The position numbers were made by a program, and so were the translations under genes. The notes under the pieces are model-generated. The model saw only the letters and a list, made by a program, of their open reading frames with translations. It did no database searches and was not told the origin of the DNA. From positions 4,490,501-4,554,500 of the forward strand of contig NZ_CP106869.1 in NCBI RefSeq assembly GCF_025665335.1: 64,000 nt of DNA, in the 5' to 3' direction. The stretch's first letter is position 1. Each line of letters starts with the position of its first letter. Positions 38,193-45,845 of the stretch are shown here, in pieces. The DNA is from Xanthomonas sp. AM6 (GTDB lineage: Bacteria > Pseudomonadota > Gammaproteobacteria > Xanthomonadales > Xanthomonadaceae).

Positions 38193-39110
38193 TCATGCTC
38201 CATCCCCCGGACGTCCGAACTTCTCTGCGTACAGCGTACTCAGCCAATCGACGAACACCCGCACCCGCGGCGACAGCTGGCGGTGCTGCGGGTACATCGC
38301 GGACAGAGGGTAGTCCGGACTCGGCCAGTCGGCCAGCACTTCGACCAGGCGTCCGTCCCGCAACTCATCTTCGACATGGAAGCGCGGCAGCTGGATCAGG
38401 CCGCAGCCGCGCAGCGCGCAGATGACGTTGTTCTCGGCATCGTTGACCGACATCCAGCCGTCGAGCGCGAACGCGCGGACGTGGCCGCCGACACGCAGGT
38501 CCAGGGTGTTGTCGGTGGCGCCGCCGCTGGAAAAGAACTTCACCACCTGATGCGCGGCAAGGTCGTCGGGATGGCGGGGCGTGCCGAAGCGGGCCAGATA
38601 GTCCGGGCTGGCGCAGACCACCTGCGGCATGATCGCCAGCCGCCGCGCCACCAGCGAGGAGTCGCGCGGGGTGCCCGCGCGGATGACGCAATCCACGCCT
38701 TCGCGGACCAGGTCGACCAGCCGGTCGCCGCTGCTGACGACCAGCTCGATGCCGGGATAGCGCGCCCGGAATGCGTCGATGCGCGGCAACACGATCCGCG
38801 TCGCGTGCGTGCCGTGCATGTCCACGCGCAGGACGCCGCGGGGATTGGACGCGACCTGGCGCAACGAGGCCTCGGCGTCGTCCAGCTCGCTGAGCACATG
38901 CACGCAGCGCGCGTAGAACGCCTGACCGTCCAGGGTCGGGCGCACGTTGCGCGTGGTGCGGTCGAGCAGGCGGGTGCCGAGCCGGGCTTCCAGCGCCTTG
39001 ATCGCGTAGGTGGCGGTGGCGCGGGGGACGTCCAACGCCGCCGCGGCCTGGCTGAAGCTGCCCAGCTCCACGATGCGGGTGAACAGGTGCAGCGAGTCGA
39101 GGCGGTCCAT
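38193..39110 (-). CDS. LysR-family transcriptional regulator
   Basis: A 305-residue LysR-type regulator. The N-terminal helix-turn-helix spans about residues 1-60 (LDSLHLFTRIVELGSFSQAA, then LDVPRATATYAIKALEARLG). The effector-binding domain follows (RVDMHGTHATRIVLPRIDAF and later segments) and resembles the aminobenzoate/quinone-stress subgroup. It is divergent from a short-chain dehydrogenase gene with 120 bp between the starts. A palindromic LysR-box candidate lies in that gap, so it probably controls the adjacent dehydrogenase operon and itself. Confidence 0.92.
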   Translation of the reverse strand: MDRLDSLHLFTRIVELGSFSQAAAALDVPRATATYAIKALEARLGTRLLDRTTRNVRPTLDGQAFYARCVHVLSELDDAEASLRQVASNPRGVLRVDMHGTHATRIVLPRIDAFRARYPGIELVVSSGDRLVDLVREGVDCVIRAGTPRDSSLVARRLAIMPQVVCASPDYLARFGTPRHPDDLAAHQVVKFFSSGGATDNTLDLRVGGHVRAFALDGWMSVNDAENNVICALRGCGLIQLPRFHVEDELRDGRLVEVLADWPSPDYPLSAMYPQHRQLSPRVRVFVDWLSTLYAEKFGRPGDGA

Positions 39111-39134
39111 TGGCCCTATTGTTGCTTGTGATTG

Positions 39135-39150
39135 AATTGTGATGGCAATT
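39135..39150. promoter_or_regulatory. Candidate LysR box in divergent promoter
   Basis: AATTG-TGATGG-CAATT is an inverted repeat with a six-base spacer in an AT-rich patch between the LysR gene and the dehydrogenase operon. It fits the T-N11-A style of LysR sites. Confidence 0.5.
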
Positions 39151-39230
39151 TACCAGGATTTATCCCAATGGCGCGAACCAGAAGAATGGCGGTCCACGGG
39201 CAGCCCGCCCTCCCTCTTCCGGAGCACGCC

Positions 39231-39971
39231 ATGCACACCAACGCATCCAAGACCGCCATCGTCACCGGCGCCTCCCGCGGCATCGGCCAGGCCATCGCCC
39301 GGCGCCTGGCCGCCGACGGCTTCGCGGTGGTCGTCAACTACGCCGGCAACGCCGCCAAGGCGCAGGACACCGTGGCCGCCATCGCGGCGGCCGGCGGCAC
39401 GGCCATCGCCGTCCAGGGCGACGTCGGCAACCCCGACGACGTCGCCGCGCTGTTCGACGCCGCGCGCGAGGCGTTCGGCCGCATCGACGTGGTGGTCAAC
39501 AGCGCCGGCGTCATGCCCATGGCGCGGATCGCCGCGGACAACCTGGCCGACTTCGACCGGGTGATTGCCACCAACCTGCGCGGCACCTTCCTGGTACTGG
39601 GCCAGGCCGCGGCGCAGCTCGGCGAGGGCGGCCGCATCATCGCCCTGTCGACCAGCGTCATCGCCAAGGCGTTCCCGGGCTACGGCCCCTACATCGCCTC
39701 CAAGGCCGGCGTCGAAGGGCTGGTGCGCGTGCTCGCCAACGAGTTGCGGGGCAAGGGCATCACGGTCAACGCCGTCGCGCCCGGGCCGGTCGGCACCGAA
39801 CTGTTCCTCAACGGCAAGAGCCCCGAGCAGATCGAGCAGAGCGCGAAGCTGGCGCCGCTGGAACGGCTGGGCACGCCCGACGACATCGCCGCCGTGGTGG
39901 CGTTCCTGGCCGGCCCCGACGGCGGCTGGGTCAACGCCCAGGTGCTGCGCGCGAACGGCGGCTTCGCCTGA
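39231..39971 (+). CDS. Short-chain dehydrogenase/reductase
   Basis: A 246-residue classical SDR. The cofactor motif is TGASRGIGQAI near residue 11, NSAGVM is the NAG motif, catalytic Ser lies in IALSTSVIA, and the YxxxK pair is YIASK. The basic-free loop after the second strand (VVVNYAGNAAKAQ) suits NADP(H). It resembles 3-oxoacyl-ACP reductase-like SDRs, but the substrate is not determined. The start ATG at 39231 has a GGAG site. It is the first gene of a likely four-gene set under the divergent LysR regulator. Confidence 0.88.
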   Translation: MHTNASKTAIVTGASRGIGQAIARRLAADGFAVVVNYAGNAAKAQDTVAAIAAAGGTAIAVQGDVGNPDDVAALFDAAREAFGRIDVVVNSAGVMPMARIAADNLADFDRVIATNLRGTFLVLGQAAAQLGEGGRIIALSTSVIAKAFPGYGPYIASKAGVEGLVRVLANELRGKGITVNAVAPGPVGTELFLNGKSPEQIEQSAKLAPLERLGTPDDIAAVVAFLAGPDGGWVNAQVLRANGGFA

Positions 39972-40006
39972 ACCCTGCATTCGCCCTTTATCGAGGAATT
40001 TCCCCC

Positions 40007-40918
40007 ATGAGCCAAGTGATCCTGGTGACCGGCGCCTCCAGCGGCTTCGGCGCGATGAGCGCCCGCGCGCTGGCCGATGCCGGCCACGTCGTCTATGCCA
40101 GCATGCGCGACACCGGCGGCCGCAACGCGCCGCAGGTCGAACGTGCGCAGGCCTACGCGACCGAGCACGGCGTGCAGCTGCACACGATCGAGCTGGACGT
40201 GCAGTCGCAAGCCTCCGCCGACGCGGCCGTCGCGCGCATCGTCGCCGAGCAGGGGCGCATCGACGTGCTGCTGCACAACGCCGGGCACATGGTGTTCGGC
40301 GCCGCCGAGGCGTTCACGCCCGAGCAGTACGCCGAGCTCTACGACGTCAACGTGCTCGGCACGCAGCGGGTCAACCGCGCCGCGCTGCCGCAGTTGCGCC
40401 AGCAGGGCAAGGGCCTGCTGCTGTGGATCGGCAGCAGCAGCCACCGCGGCGGCACGCCGCCGTTCCTGGCGCCGTACTTCGCGGCCAAGGCGGCGATGGA
40501 TGCGCTGGCGGTCAGCTACGCCGCGGAGCTGGCGCGCTGGGGCATCGAGAGTTCCATCGTCGTGCCGGGCGCGTTCACCCAGGGCACCAACCACTTCGCC
40601 CACGCCGGCACGCCCGCGGACGCGGCGCGCCAACGCGCGTACGACGAAGGCGCCACCCGCGGCCTGGCCGACACCGCGCTGACGAACCTCGCCGCATGCG
40701 AACCGCCCGACGCCGACCCCGCCAGCGTCGCGCGCGCAGTCGTCGACGTGGTCAATGCGCCCTACGGCCGTCGCCCGTTCCGCGTACATGTCGATCCTTC
40801 CGACGACGGCTGCGCAGTGGTCGCGGCGGTGGCCGACCGTATCCGCGTCGAATTCCTGCGCCGCATCGCGCTGGGCGATTTGCTGGCGCCATCCACACCG
40901 GCGTCGGCCGGCAGCTGA
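40007..40918 (+). CDS. Short-chain dehydrogenase/reductase
   Basis: A 303-residue SDR with TGASSGFGAMSARAL at the cofactor site, NAGHMVFG as the NAG motif, catalytic Ser in WIGSSSH and YFAAK as the YxxxK pair. It lies 35 bp after the previous dehydrogenase and has a GAGGAA ribosome site. The extended C-terminal region (PYGRRPFRVHVDPSDDGCAV) fits the SDR subgroup near retinol/oxidoreductase-type members. The substrate is unknown. Two unlike SDRs in a row suggest successive steps or detoxification of related carbonyls. Confidence 0.87.
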   Translation: MSQVILVTGASSGFGAMSARALADAGHVVYASMRDTGGRNAPQVERAQAYATEHGVQLHTIELDVQSQASADAAVARIVAEQGRIDVLLHNAGHMVFGAAEAFTPEQYAELYDVNVLGTQRVNRAALPQLRQQGKGLLLWIGSSSHRGGTPPFLAPYFAAKAAMDALAVSYAAELARWGIESSIVVPGAFTQGTNHFAHAGTPADAARQRAYDEGATRGLADTALTNLAACEPPDADPASVARAVVDVVNAPYGRRPFRVHVDPSDDGCAVVAAVADRIRVEFLRRIALGDLLAPSTPASAGS

Positions 40919-41037
40919 TTCCTGATCCAGCGCCAGGGGTCTGCCCTGGCGAACCATCACGGCGTCATTGCCGAAAACCTGCCCTCCCTGCCCCACTCGC
41001 TTTTCCCACCCTGTTGCACCACCAACGGAGCACTCCC

Positions 41038-41256
41038 ATGCCATTCGCCAACTACAAGTTCCCGGAAGGAATCCTGGACCACGCCCGCAAGGAAGAGATC
41101 ATCCACCGCACCACGGCGATGTTCGTCGAGTACTTCGGCGAGGAGGTGCGTCCTTTCAGCATGGTCCTCGTCGAAGAAGTCGCGGACGGCGGCTGGGGCC
41201 GCGCCGACGAGACGCTGACGCTCGAGAAGATGGGCTTGCCGCCGAAAGGCAAGTAA
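41038..41256 (+). CDS. Tautomerase-superfamily protein (4-OT like)
   Basis: A 72-residue protein that begins Met-Pro, exposing the Pro1 general base typical of 4-oxalocrotonate tautomerase relatives. It has a helix (RKEEIIHRTTAMFVEYFG) and the second strand SMVLVEEVADGGWG; the VxVxEVxxxxWG pattern is standard for the family. It lies 119 bp after the second dehydrogenase, before a DoxX gene. It probably isomerises a keto-enol product of the neighbouring enzymes, which is inferred from context. Confidence 0.82.
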   Translation: MPFANYKFPEGILDHARKEEIIHRTTAMFVEYFGEEVRPFSMVLVEEVADGGWGRADETLTLEKMGLPPKGK

Positions 41257-41398
41257 CGCCTTCGGATGGCGGAGAGGCGGTGGCAGCAACGCGCTGCCGC
41301 CGCTGCCTTCGCTGTGCAGAACCACGCTAGCGCCTTTGCGAGCGGCGGCGACGCAAGGCCGCCACGCCAGCGCTCGCGCATCCTTCCAAGGAGTTCCG

Positions 41399-41905
41399 AT
41401 GACCGTCCAGACCACATCGCCGCTGCGCACCGCCTGGTCCGCCGCGGGCGCACGCGTCGCGCGCCTCGAACCCGCGCTCTACGCCCTGTTGCGCATCGCC
41501 TTCGCCACAGTGCTGTTCACCCACGGCCTGCCGAAGGCGCTGCGCATTCCGCATGGCTCGATGCAGGACCCGATGGCCGGATCGATCCACCTCATCCAGA
41601 ACGTGATGGGCCTGCCCTTCGCGCCGCAACTGGCGTTCCTGGTCATGCTGCTGGAGACGGGCGGCGCGTTGATGCTGGCGATCGGGCTCGGCACCCGGCT
41701 GGTCGCGCTGCTGATCGTCCTGCAGATGGCCGCGATCAGCTATGCACTGGGGCCGACCTGGCCCTGGCTGGACCGCGGCATCGAGTTTCCGGTCCTGATG
41801 GGTTTTCTTGCGCTGTACATCGCCGCGCGCGGCGGTGGGCGCTATGCGCTGGATACGCGGCTAGGCCCGCACAGCAAAGTGGCCGCCGCCGCTCGCTCGT
41901 CGTGA
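41399..41905 (+). CDS. DoxX-family membrane protein
   Basis: A 168-residue protein with about four membrane segments. The first carries LYALLRIAFATVLFTHGLPK, and ETGGALMLAIGLGTRLVALL follows. The R-x-x-x-x-x-x-x-x-x-H-G-x-x-K motif at the first helix is typical of DoxX/DoxD-like proteins linked to redox and thiol stress. The start ATG at 41399 follows AAGGAG. It is the last gene of the LysR-linked set before the low-GC island begins. Confidence 0.82.
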   Translation: MTVQTTSPLRTAWSAAGARVARLEPALYALLRIAFATVLFTHGLPKALRIPHGSMQDPMAGSIHLIQNVMGLPFAPQLAFLVMLLETGGALMLAIGLGTRLVALLIVLQMAAISYALGPTWPWLDRGIEFPVLMGFLALYIAARGGGRYALDTRLGPHSKVAAAARSS

Positions 41906-42126
41906 CGCAGGGAGCGGGCCGTCCCAAATATCCAGCGTGCAAAGCCGCGCTCCTCGGCAGCGGGCTGCCCCCACCAGCACCGCCACTGGAGTCATGCCGC
42001 ACATGCGCTGGCGCGTTCCTTGCTCACGGGAGCGGTAAGTGACCATCATCGAAGACGGCGGGAAGACGCATGAGCACGACAACAAGGTACTTTTTCCTCT
42101 TTTGCGCCTTGTAAACAACGTGAAAT

Positions 42127-42525
42127 TCAAAGCGTCATCTGGGGTTTAAGCGCCCTAGAAAATCGCTCTTTATCTATGAAGAAATTCTTATCTCCCGACC
42201 TCACAATGCCATTGTTGTCCACAAAATAAACGTCCCGCTCAGAGAAGTATACCTTTGCTCTCACGTGAGAAGATAGATAAAATTCAGAACTAGGCCTGGA
42301 GACAAGCATCTTAATGAACTCAGTCTTTTCTATCGAGTATCGGCAGTACTCGGGGCTGCTTATAGTTTTCTCCGTCTTTCCGACAAGAAACTGAACTTCA
42401 AAGCCAGTAAAACAGACATACCCGCTAGAAGATGAAGGCTCTTTCGAACTAATCTCTCGAGAGTCGGCCCATTGGCAAAATACCAATAACAACACTAAGG
42501 CAATCAATGCATTTAACTTCTTCAT
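42127..42525 (-). CDS. Candidate immunity protein for the HELGH RHS tip
   Basis: A 132-residue product with an N-terminal export signal (MKKLNALIALVLLLVFCQWA) and a beta-rich mature part (GYVCFTGFEVQFLVGKTEKT, then RAKVYFSERDVYFVDNNGIV). GC content is far below the core genome. It starts 18 bp after the stop of the metalloprotease RHS tip and has a GGAG site. That position, downstream of a polymorphic toxin tip and on the same strand, is where cognate immunity genes lie. An exported immunity protein would protect the periplasm or envelope. No sequence family is recognised. Confidence 0.6.
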   Translation of the reverse strand: MKKLNALIALVLLLVFCQWADSREISSKEPSSSSGYVCFTGFEVQFLVGKTEKTISSPEYCRYSIEKTEFIKMLVSRPSSEFYLSSHVRAKVYFSERDVYFVDNNGIVRSGDKNFFIDKERFSRALKPQMTL

Positions 42526-42543
42526 CGCGATCTCCGGCACTCG

Positions 42544-43413
42544 TCAATATTCTATCCTGAGCGGCAGCTTCATTTCTAGCCTTATCGGATTTTCAATCAT
42601 CCTAACATTATCTCCCACCGAATCACCTGGCCCTGGATTATCTTGATAGCCGAGCCATGCGTGGCCCAATTCATGTGCAATTGCTATTGGCAAGAGGACA
42701 GTCTGTAGGCCTGCAGTGGTTTTAACTTGCGGCATGTGACAGGGATCGATGAACACTGCTCTCTCGTGGCCTTGGCAAGACGGCAATGAACCCGCGGCTA
42801 GTGGGCAATAAAGGTTACGACCATCTTTTGAGGCTCTAATTTCGTACACATTCGATGATCGTTCCAACTCACCATTCATGAGCCTTGCAACTTTAGAGCC
42901 TGCATTTAGTTCGGCATAGGCGTTCATCAGCAGCCTTGCTACAGCAGGATCGTTTTCGACGACTTTTACAACCAGCCCAAACCTGTCCACGGCAGCTAGC
43001 GGCGTTCCTGCGCCGTATCCATAGGTACTCGTGCCACCACCGGGTCCTGTCGGATCACTCTGCGTGTAGCGACCAGCAGCATCATAATCCCGGAAATAGT
43101 TCTGTTTAAGCTCCGTCGCACCGTCGTAGCACTGCCCCGGGAAGCGCATGCCGAACACCAACGCCGTGCCATCGCGATCTGCATCCTGGTCCGGCGGCGA
43201 GTTGCCAAACGCCTCGCCCTTGATGTCCCACTTCCAGATCGCCACGTCGCGCACCGAGTCGATGACCGTGCGTGGTGTGCCGAGATGGTCCGGCTGCACG
43301 TAGTTCAAGGCGGTGCCAGACAGCGCGCCCACGGGCAGCTCGTCCAACCAGATCGCCTGCTGGAGCGCCTTGCCGGTGGTGTCCTAGTCGCCCAGCCAGT
43401 GCCCGGCTTCGTC
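42544..43413 (-). pseudogene. Displaced RHS tip with HELGH metalloprotease toxin domain
   Basis: An RHS core fragment of about 120 residues (LNYVQPDHLGTPRTVIDSVR, then SDPTGPGGGTSTYGYG) fused to a toxin domain of about 145 residues. The domain contains HELGH at residues 225-229 counted from 43347 and ends NVRMIENPIRLEMKLPLRIEY-like, split here as ENPIRLEMK and LPLRIEY. This is the layout of zinc metallopeptidase tips of the NleD/M91 type. The fragment lacks its own start and ribosome site, and an in-frame TAG replaces a Tyr codon at about 43384 within the core remnant. It is an orphan cassette copied from or displaced by the full rhs gene. Confidence 0.75.
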
Positions 43414-43418
43414 GGATT

Positions 43419-43514
43419 GGCGCTGGTGCGCATGAGTGATCGGGTTGCCAAGCCCGGCTGCATGATTTAACGCTACGATTTAATTTTGTTCTTTGCCAAG
43501 CAGGCGTCAACGAG
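43419..43514 (-). repeat. Diverged copy of the structured RNA element at 51335-51430
   Basis: A 96-bp segment aligns along its whole length with 51335-51430. Shared blocks are GGCGCTGGTGCGC, CCCGGCTGC, TTAACGC, CTTTG and GTCAACGAG. The promoter-like hexamers (TTGACG, 16 bp, CAAAAT on the minus strand) and the CGGG...CCCG hairpin are kept, but the terminator is missing. In its place the element runs straight into the broken RHS tip, which marks a recombination joint. Confidence 0.7.
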
Positions 43515-43778
43515 CATTTGTAGACAGAAATGCAGGCTCTATACCAATATAAAGTCTACTCTGGCCCCGGCATTCCGTAGAAATAAGCTTCCCTGCCGCC
43601 TTCTGGAATTCGGTTTTTTTGGAGGCCACTTGTAACCCCGGCAGTTTAGAACCTAGAAACACGCACTTTGAGAGAGTCGACATAAGGGTTGGACATACGA
43701 TCAGTTGAACGCCGTTGCGGCGTCAGAAAAAACGCCGCACGAGTACTCATAGCGAGGCATTGCCTAACGCCCAAATAG
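43515..43778. other. Gene-free low-GC stretch
   Basis: About 260 bp between the RNA-element copy and the lipoprotein gene. A small hairpin ACGCCG-TTG-CGGCGT lies near 43709. No gene is supported. Together with the copied element it forms a 365-bp space between two displaced RHS tips. Confidence 0.45.
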
Positions 43779-44093
43779 TTACTTCTTTGAAACAAATGTC
43801 ATCTTGAGGCTCTGGTAGGTTTCCCTATCTCGGTCATCGCCCTTCTCAGCAGCCAACTTACCCCAGCGCAATGCCTCTGGGCCGTTGTTATGCAGGACGC
43901 AATCCAAGTAGTAATCTCGCATCCCTCTTATTGCCGAGAGCTCTCCACCCTCAGCCTTTGTCCGACTGGAGGCGACATCAAAGGTTCGACAGCTTTCTTC
44001 TCCTGACACAGGGACCGCGCCCGCATTCTGATCTCCCTTGCCGCAAGAAGCCAAAAATACTAAGCATCCAAAAATCACAATTCTGCGCATCAC
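43779..44093 (-). CDS. Small lipoprotein, candidate immunity protein
   Basis: A product of about 104 residues with a lipoprotein signal (IVIFGCLVFLASC, lipobox LASC) and a Sel1/TPR-like helical mature part (ELSAIRGMRDYYLDCVLHNN, then EALRWGKLAAEKGDD). It should sit on the periplasmic side of a membrane. GTG at 44093 and ATG at 44090 both overlap the stop of the RHS tip; GTG is better spaced from an AGGAG. The overlap with a toxin tip argues for an immunity role, unproven. Confidence 0.65.
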   Translation of the reverse strand: MMRRIVIFGCLVFLASCGKGDQNAGAVPVSGEESCRTFDVASSRTKAEGGELSAIRGMRDYYLDCVLHNNGPEALRWGKLAAEKGDDRDRETYQSLKMTFVSKK

Positions 44094-44895
44094 GGCTTGG
44101 AACTCCTGTATTCGCCTGGATTGCTCACATCTCTAGGTCCGTGAATATCACCCTTATGCCCATACGGCGTAGCCATCGGGCCCTTAGGGGTATACCAAAC
44201 AGATCTTGTCGGAGCATCAACCTCAGTCCCCCTGACTTTGGATAGGCCAGTCATAACATTGACCATACCAGGAACTTCAGGATCAGCGCCAGTATTGCAC
44301 GCCTTAAGGATAACCGGCTCATAGTCCTTATATCCGGACTGCCTGAGAAGATCATTAAATCGAGACATCGAACGGGAATCATTGGCAAAATATCGAACTT
44401 TATTTGCGGTTCCAGCTCGAGTATCAGATAGGTGGGTCCAAGCGCCATGGGCGTATACAACGCAGTATCCAACCATATCCACGTCCGCCACGGCCCCTTT
44501 ATAGATAGTCGCATCATCCTTATTTTGAGGGCCTACCAGGTACACTTTCGACAACCCCAATGGATCGATAAAGGCCATCGGCCCACCATCAACGTAGGCG
44601 TACGTGCTGCTGCCCCACTCAGCCCGATTAGATCGCTTTGCGAATACCGCCCAGTGCTCGTGTCATAGTCCCGGAAGTAGTTCTGGTTGAGCTCCGTCGC
44701 GCTGTCGTAGCGCTGACCCGGGAAGCGCATGCCGAACACGAACGCCGTGCCATCGCGATCCGCGTCCTGGTCCGGCGGCGAGTTGCCGAACGCCTCGCCC
44801 TTGATGTCGCACTTCCAGATCGCCACGTCGCGCACCGGGTCGATGACCGTCCGCGGCGTGCCAACGTAGTGCTGTAGCGCGCCCACCGGCGGGCC
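44090..44895 (-). pseudogene. Displaced RHS tip with caspase-like domain, frameshifted
   Basis: An RHS core fragment (VGTPRTVIDPVRDVAIWK, then YFRDYD) and a tip in the next frame (MAFIDPLGLSKVYLVGPQNK). One G appears lost from a G run at 44613-44616; restoring it gives the expected GLSGGSSTYAYVDGGPMAF join. The core also lacks about a dozen residues (SGTALNYVQPDHL) present in the full protein. The tip, about 155 residues, has a strand ending YCVVYAHG and a later strand ending VILKACNTG, the His-Gly and Ala-Cys pattern of caspase-fold peptidases. It has no start of its own. Confidence 0.68.
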
Positions 44896-44918
44896 CTCTA
44901 GCTATTTATAAAATATCG

Positions 44919-45095
44919 TCATTTATGCCCCCTCCTTATCATCAAAACCCAAATAAATTTCACAGAAAAATATACCGCCATACAGATGCAAAAATACAGC
45001 GCCACCCTGATAAAACTGCCAAATATATTGAAGTAATAAGCTCCATACATGCCAATCAGCACAAGAAAAGAATCAATGCGCCATTTGCGGGACAT
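44919..45095 (-). CDS. Small two-helix membrane protein
   Basis: A 58-residue open frame with two hydrophobic helices (SFLVLIGMYGAYYFNIFGSF and VALYFCICMAVYFSVKFIWV) flanked by basic residues. An AAGGA lies about ten bases before the ATG at 45095. It begins 14 bp after the preceding broken gene. Its last codons contain an AAGGAGG site for a following ATG (44922) that overlaps its stop as ATGA and reads only six codons (MTIFYK) before the RHS tip joint. The function is unknown; small membrane immunity or holin-like roles are possible. Confidence 0.5.
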   Translation of the reverse strand: MSRKWRIDSFLVLIGMYGAYYFNIFGSFIRVALYFCICMAVYFSVKFIWVLMIRRGHK

Positions 45096-45109
45096 AGCTA
45101 TAGCGTCCT

Positions 45110-45511
45110 TTATTTTCGATACTCGACCCAGCCGCTGGTTTTATCGTTATTTCCTGTAGCGTCCGGACAAATATCCACCTTAGTATGAAGAACATCGCCG
45201 GCATGCACCGGATCTTTAGCTTGAGACAGAGCTTCACCGCAAACAAGCCCAACAGCGAATCCTCCCCAAAGACCAACACGGGCGGTCATGACTCCAACCG
45301 CTCCACAAATAAAAAAACTAACCCGTCCGTTCAGCGTATTGATGGCGTCGGCTTCGTCACGCGACAGTATTTTTTGAGAAGAATATCTCACCCCGAATTC
45401 AGGCGCGGGCTTTCTCTCTGGTCAAGCACCTGGAGCAGTCCAACTGCAATCTGAACCTGAATCGTCAGCTGGACCACAAACCAGCCCACCGTCAGGTCCA
45501 AGTATTTTCAT
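45110..45511 (-). pseudogene. Membrane protein gene interrupted by an in-frame TGA
   Basis: From the ATG at 45511 the frame reads MKILGPDGGLVCGPADDSGS then DCSWTAPGA and a TGA near 45423. The same frame continues without a further stop to 45110. The second part (VRYSSQKILSRDEADAINTL, then FFICGAVGVMTARVGLWGGF) has two hydrophobic stretches with many glycines. Either it is one gene with a nonsense mutation, or the 93 codons from the GTG at 45391 are used alone. It starts 16 bp after the acidic candidate immunity gene. I do not recognise it. Confidence 0.45.
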
Positions 45512-45527
45512 ATTTTAAAATAGCCGC

Positions 45528-45836
45528 CTACCTACTCTTATTAAAACCTTCGCGCTTGGCCCGGATCTCTGCCATCAAGGCGTGGAGTCGATCGGCATCC
45601 AACATGTCACCCTTCAACTCTTCCGTCGTAAGACATTCCACAGGAGTGCCCGGCTCTGTTGCCGTCAGGGCTGAACCAGATTCGTAATAGCTAAATACAT
45701 CCTGAAAGTACCAAATGTCCCTATCCACATCATCATCAGAAAGATTAACCCCCAGGCAAACGTAAGCCCTTATCACCGGGAAGCGCATCTCCGGATCGAG
45801 GTAGGTAAGCCTGTAATAGATTTCCTCAACTTTCAT
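45528..45836 (-). CDS. Acidic protein, candidate immunity to the full RHS tip
   Basis: A 102-residue, strongly acidic, apparently cytosolic protein (VEEIYYRLTYLDPEMRFPVI, then DDDVDRDIWYFQDVFSYYES). Its start lies 9 bp past the rhs stop, with a GAGGTGG site. A small acidic gene directly after an RHS toxin tip is the standard place and type of an immunity gene. No named family is recognised, and the toxin it would counter is itself unknown. Confidence 0.62.
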   Translation of the reverse strand: MKVEEIYYRLTYLDPEMRFPVIRAYVCLGVNLSDDDVDRDIWYFQDVFSYYESGSALTATEPGTPVECLTTEELKGDMLDADRLHALMAEIRAKREGFNKSR

Positions 45837-45845
45837 GCAGCCACC

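Noticed and set aside
43705-43740. Hairpin ACGCCG-TTG-CGGCGT with a nearby run of A/T as a terminator
   Set aside because: The T-run on the minus strand comes before the stem rather than after it, so it does not fit a Rho-independent terminator.
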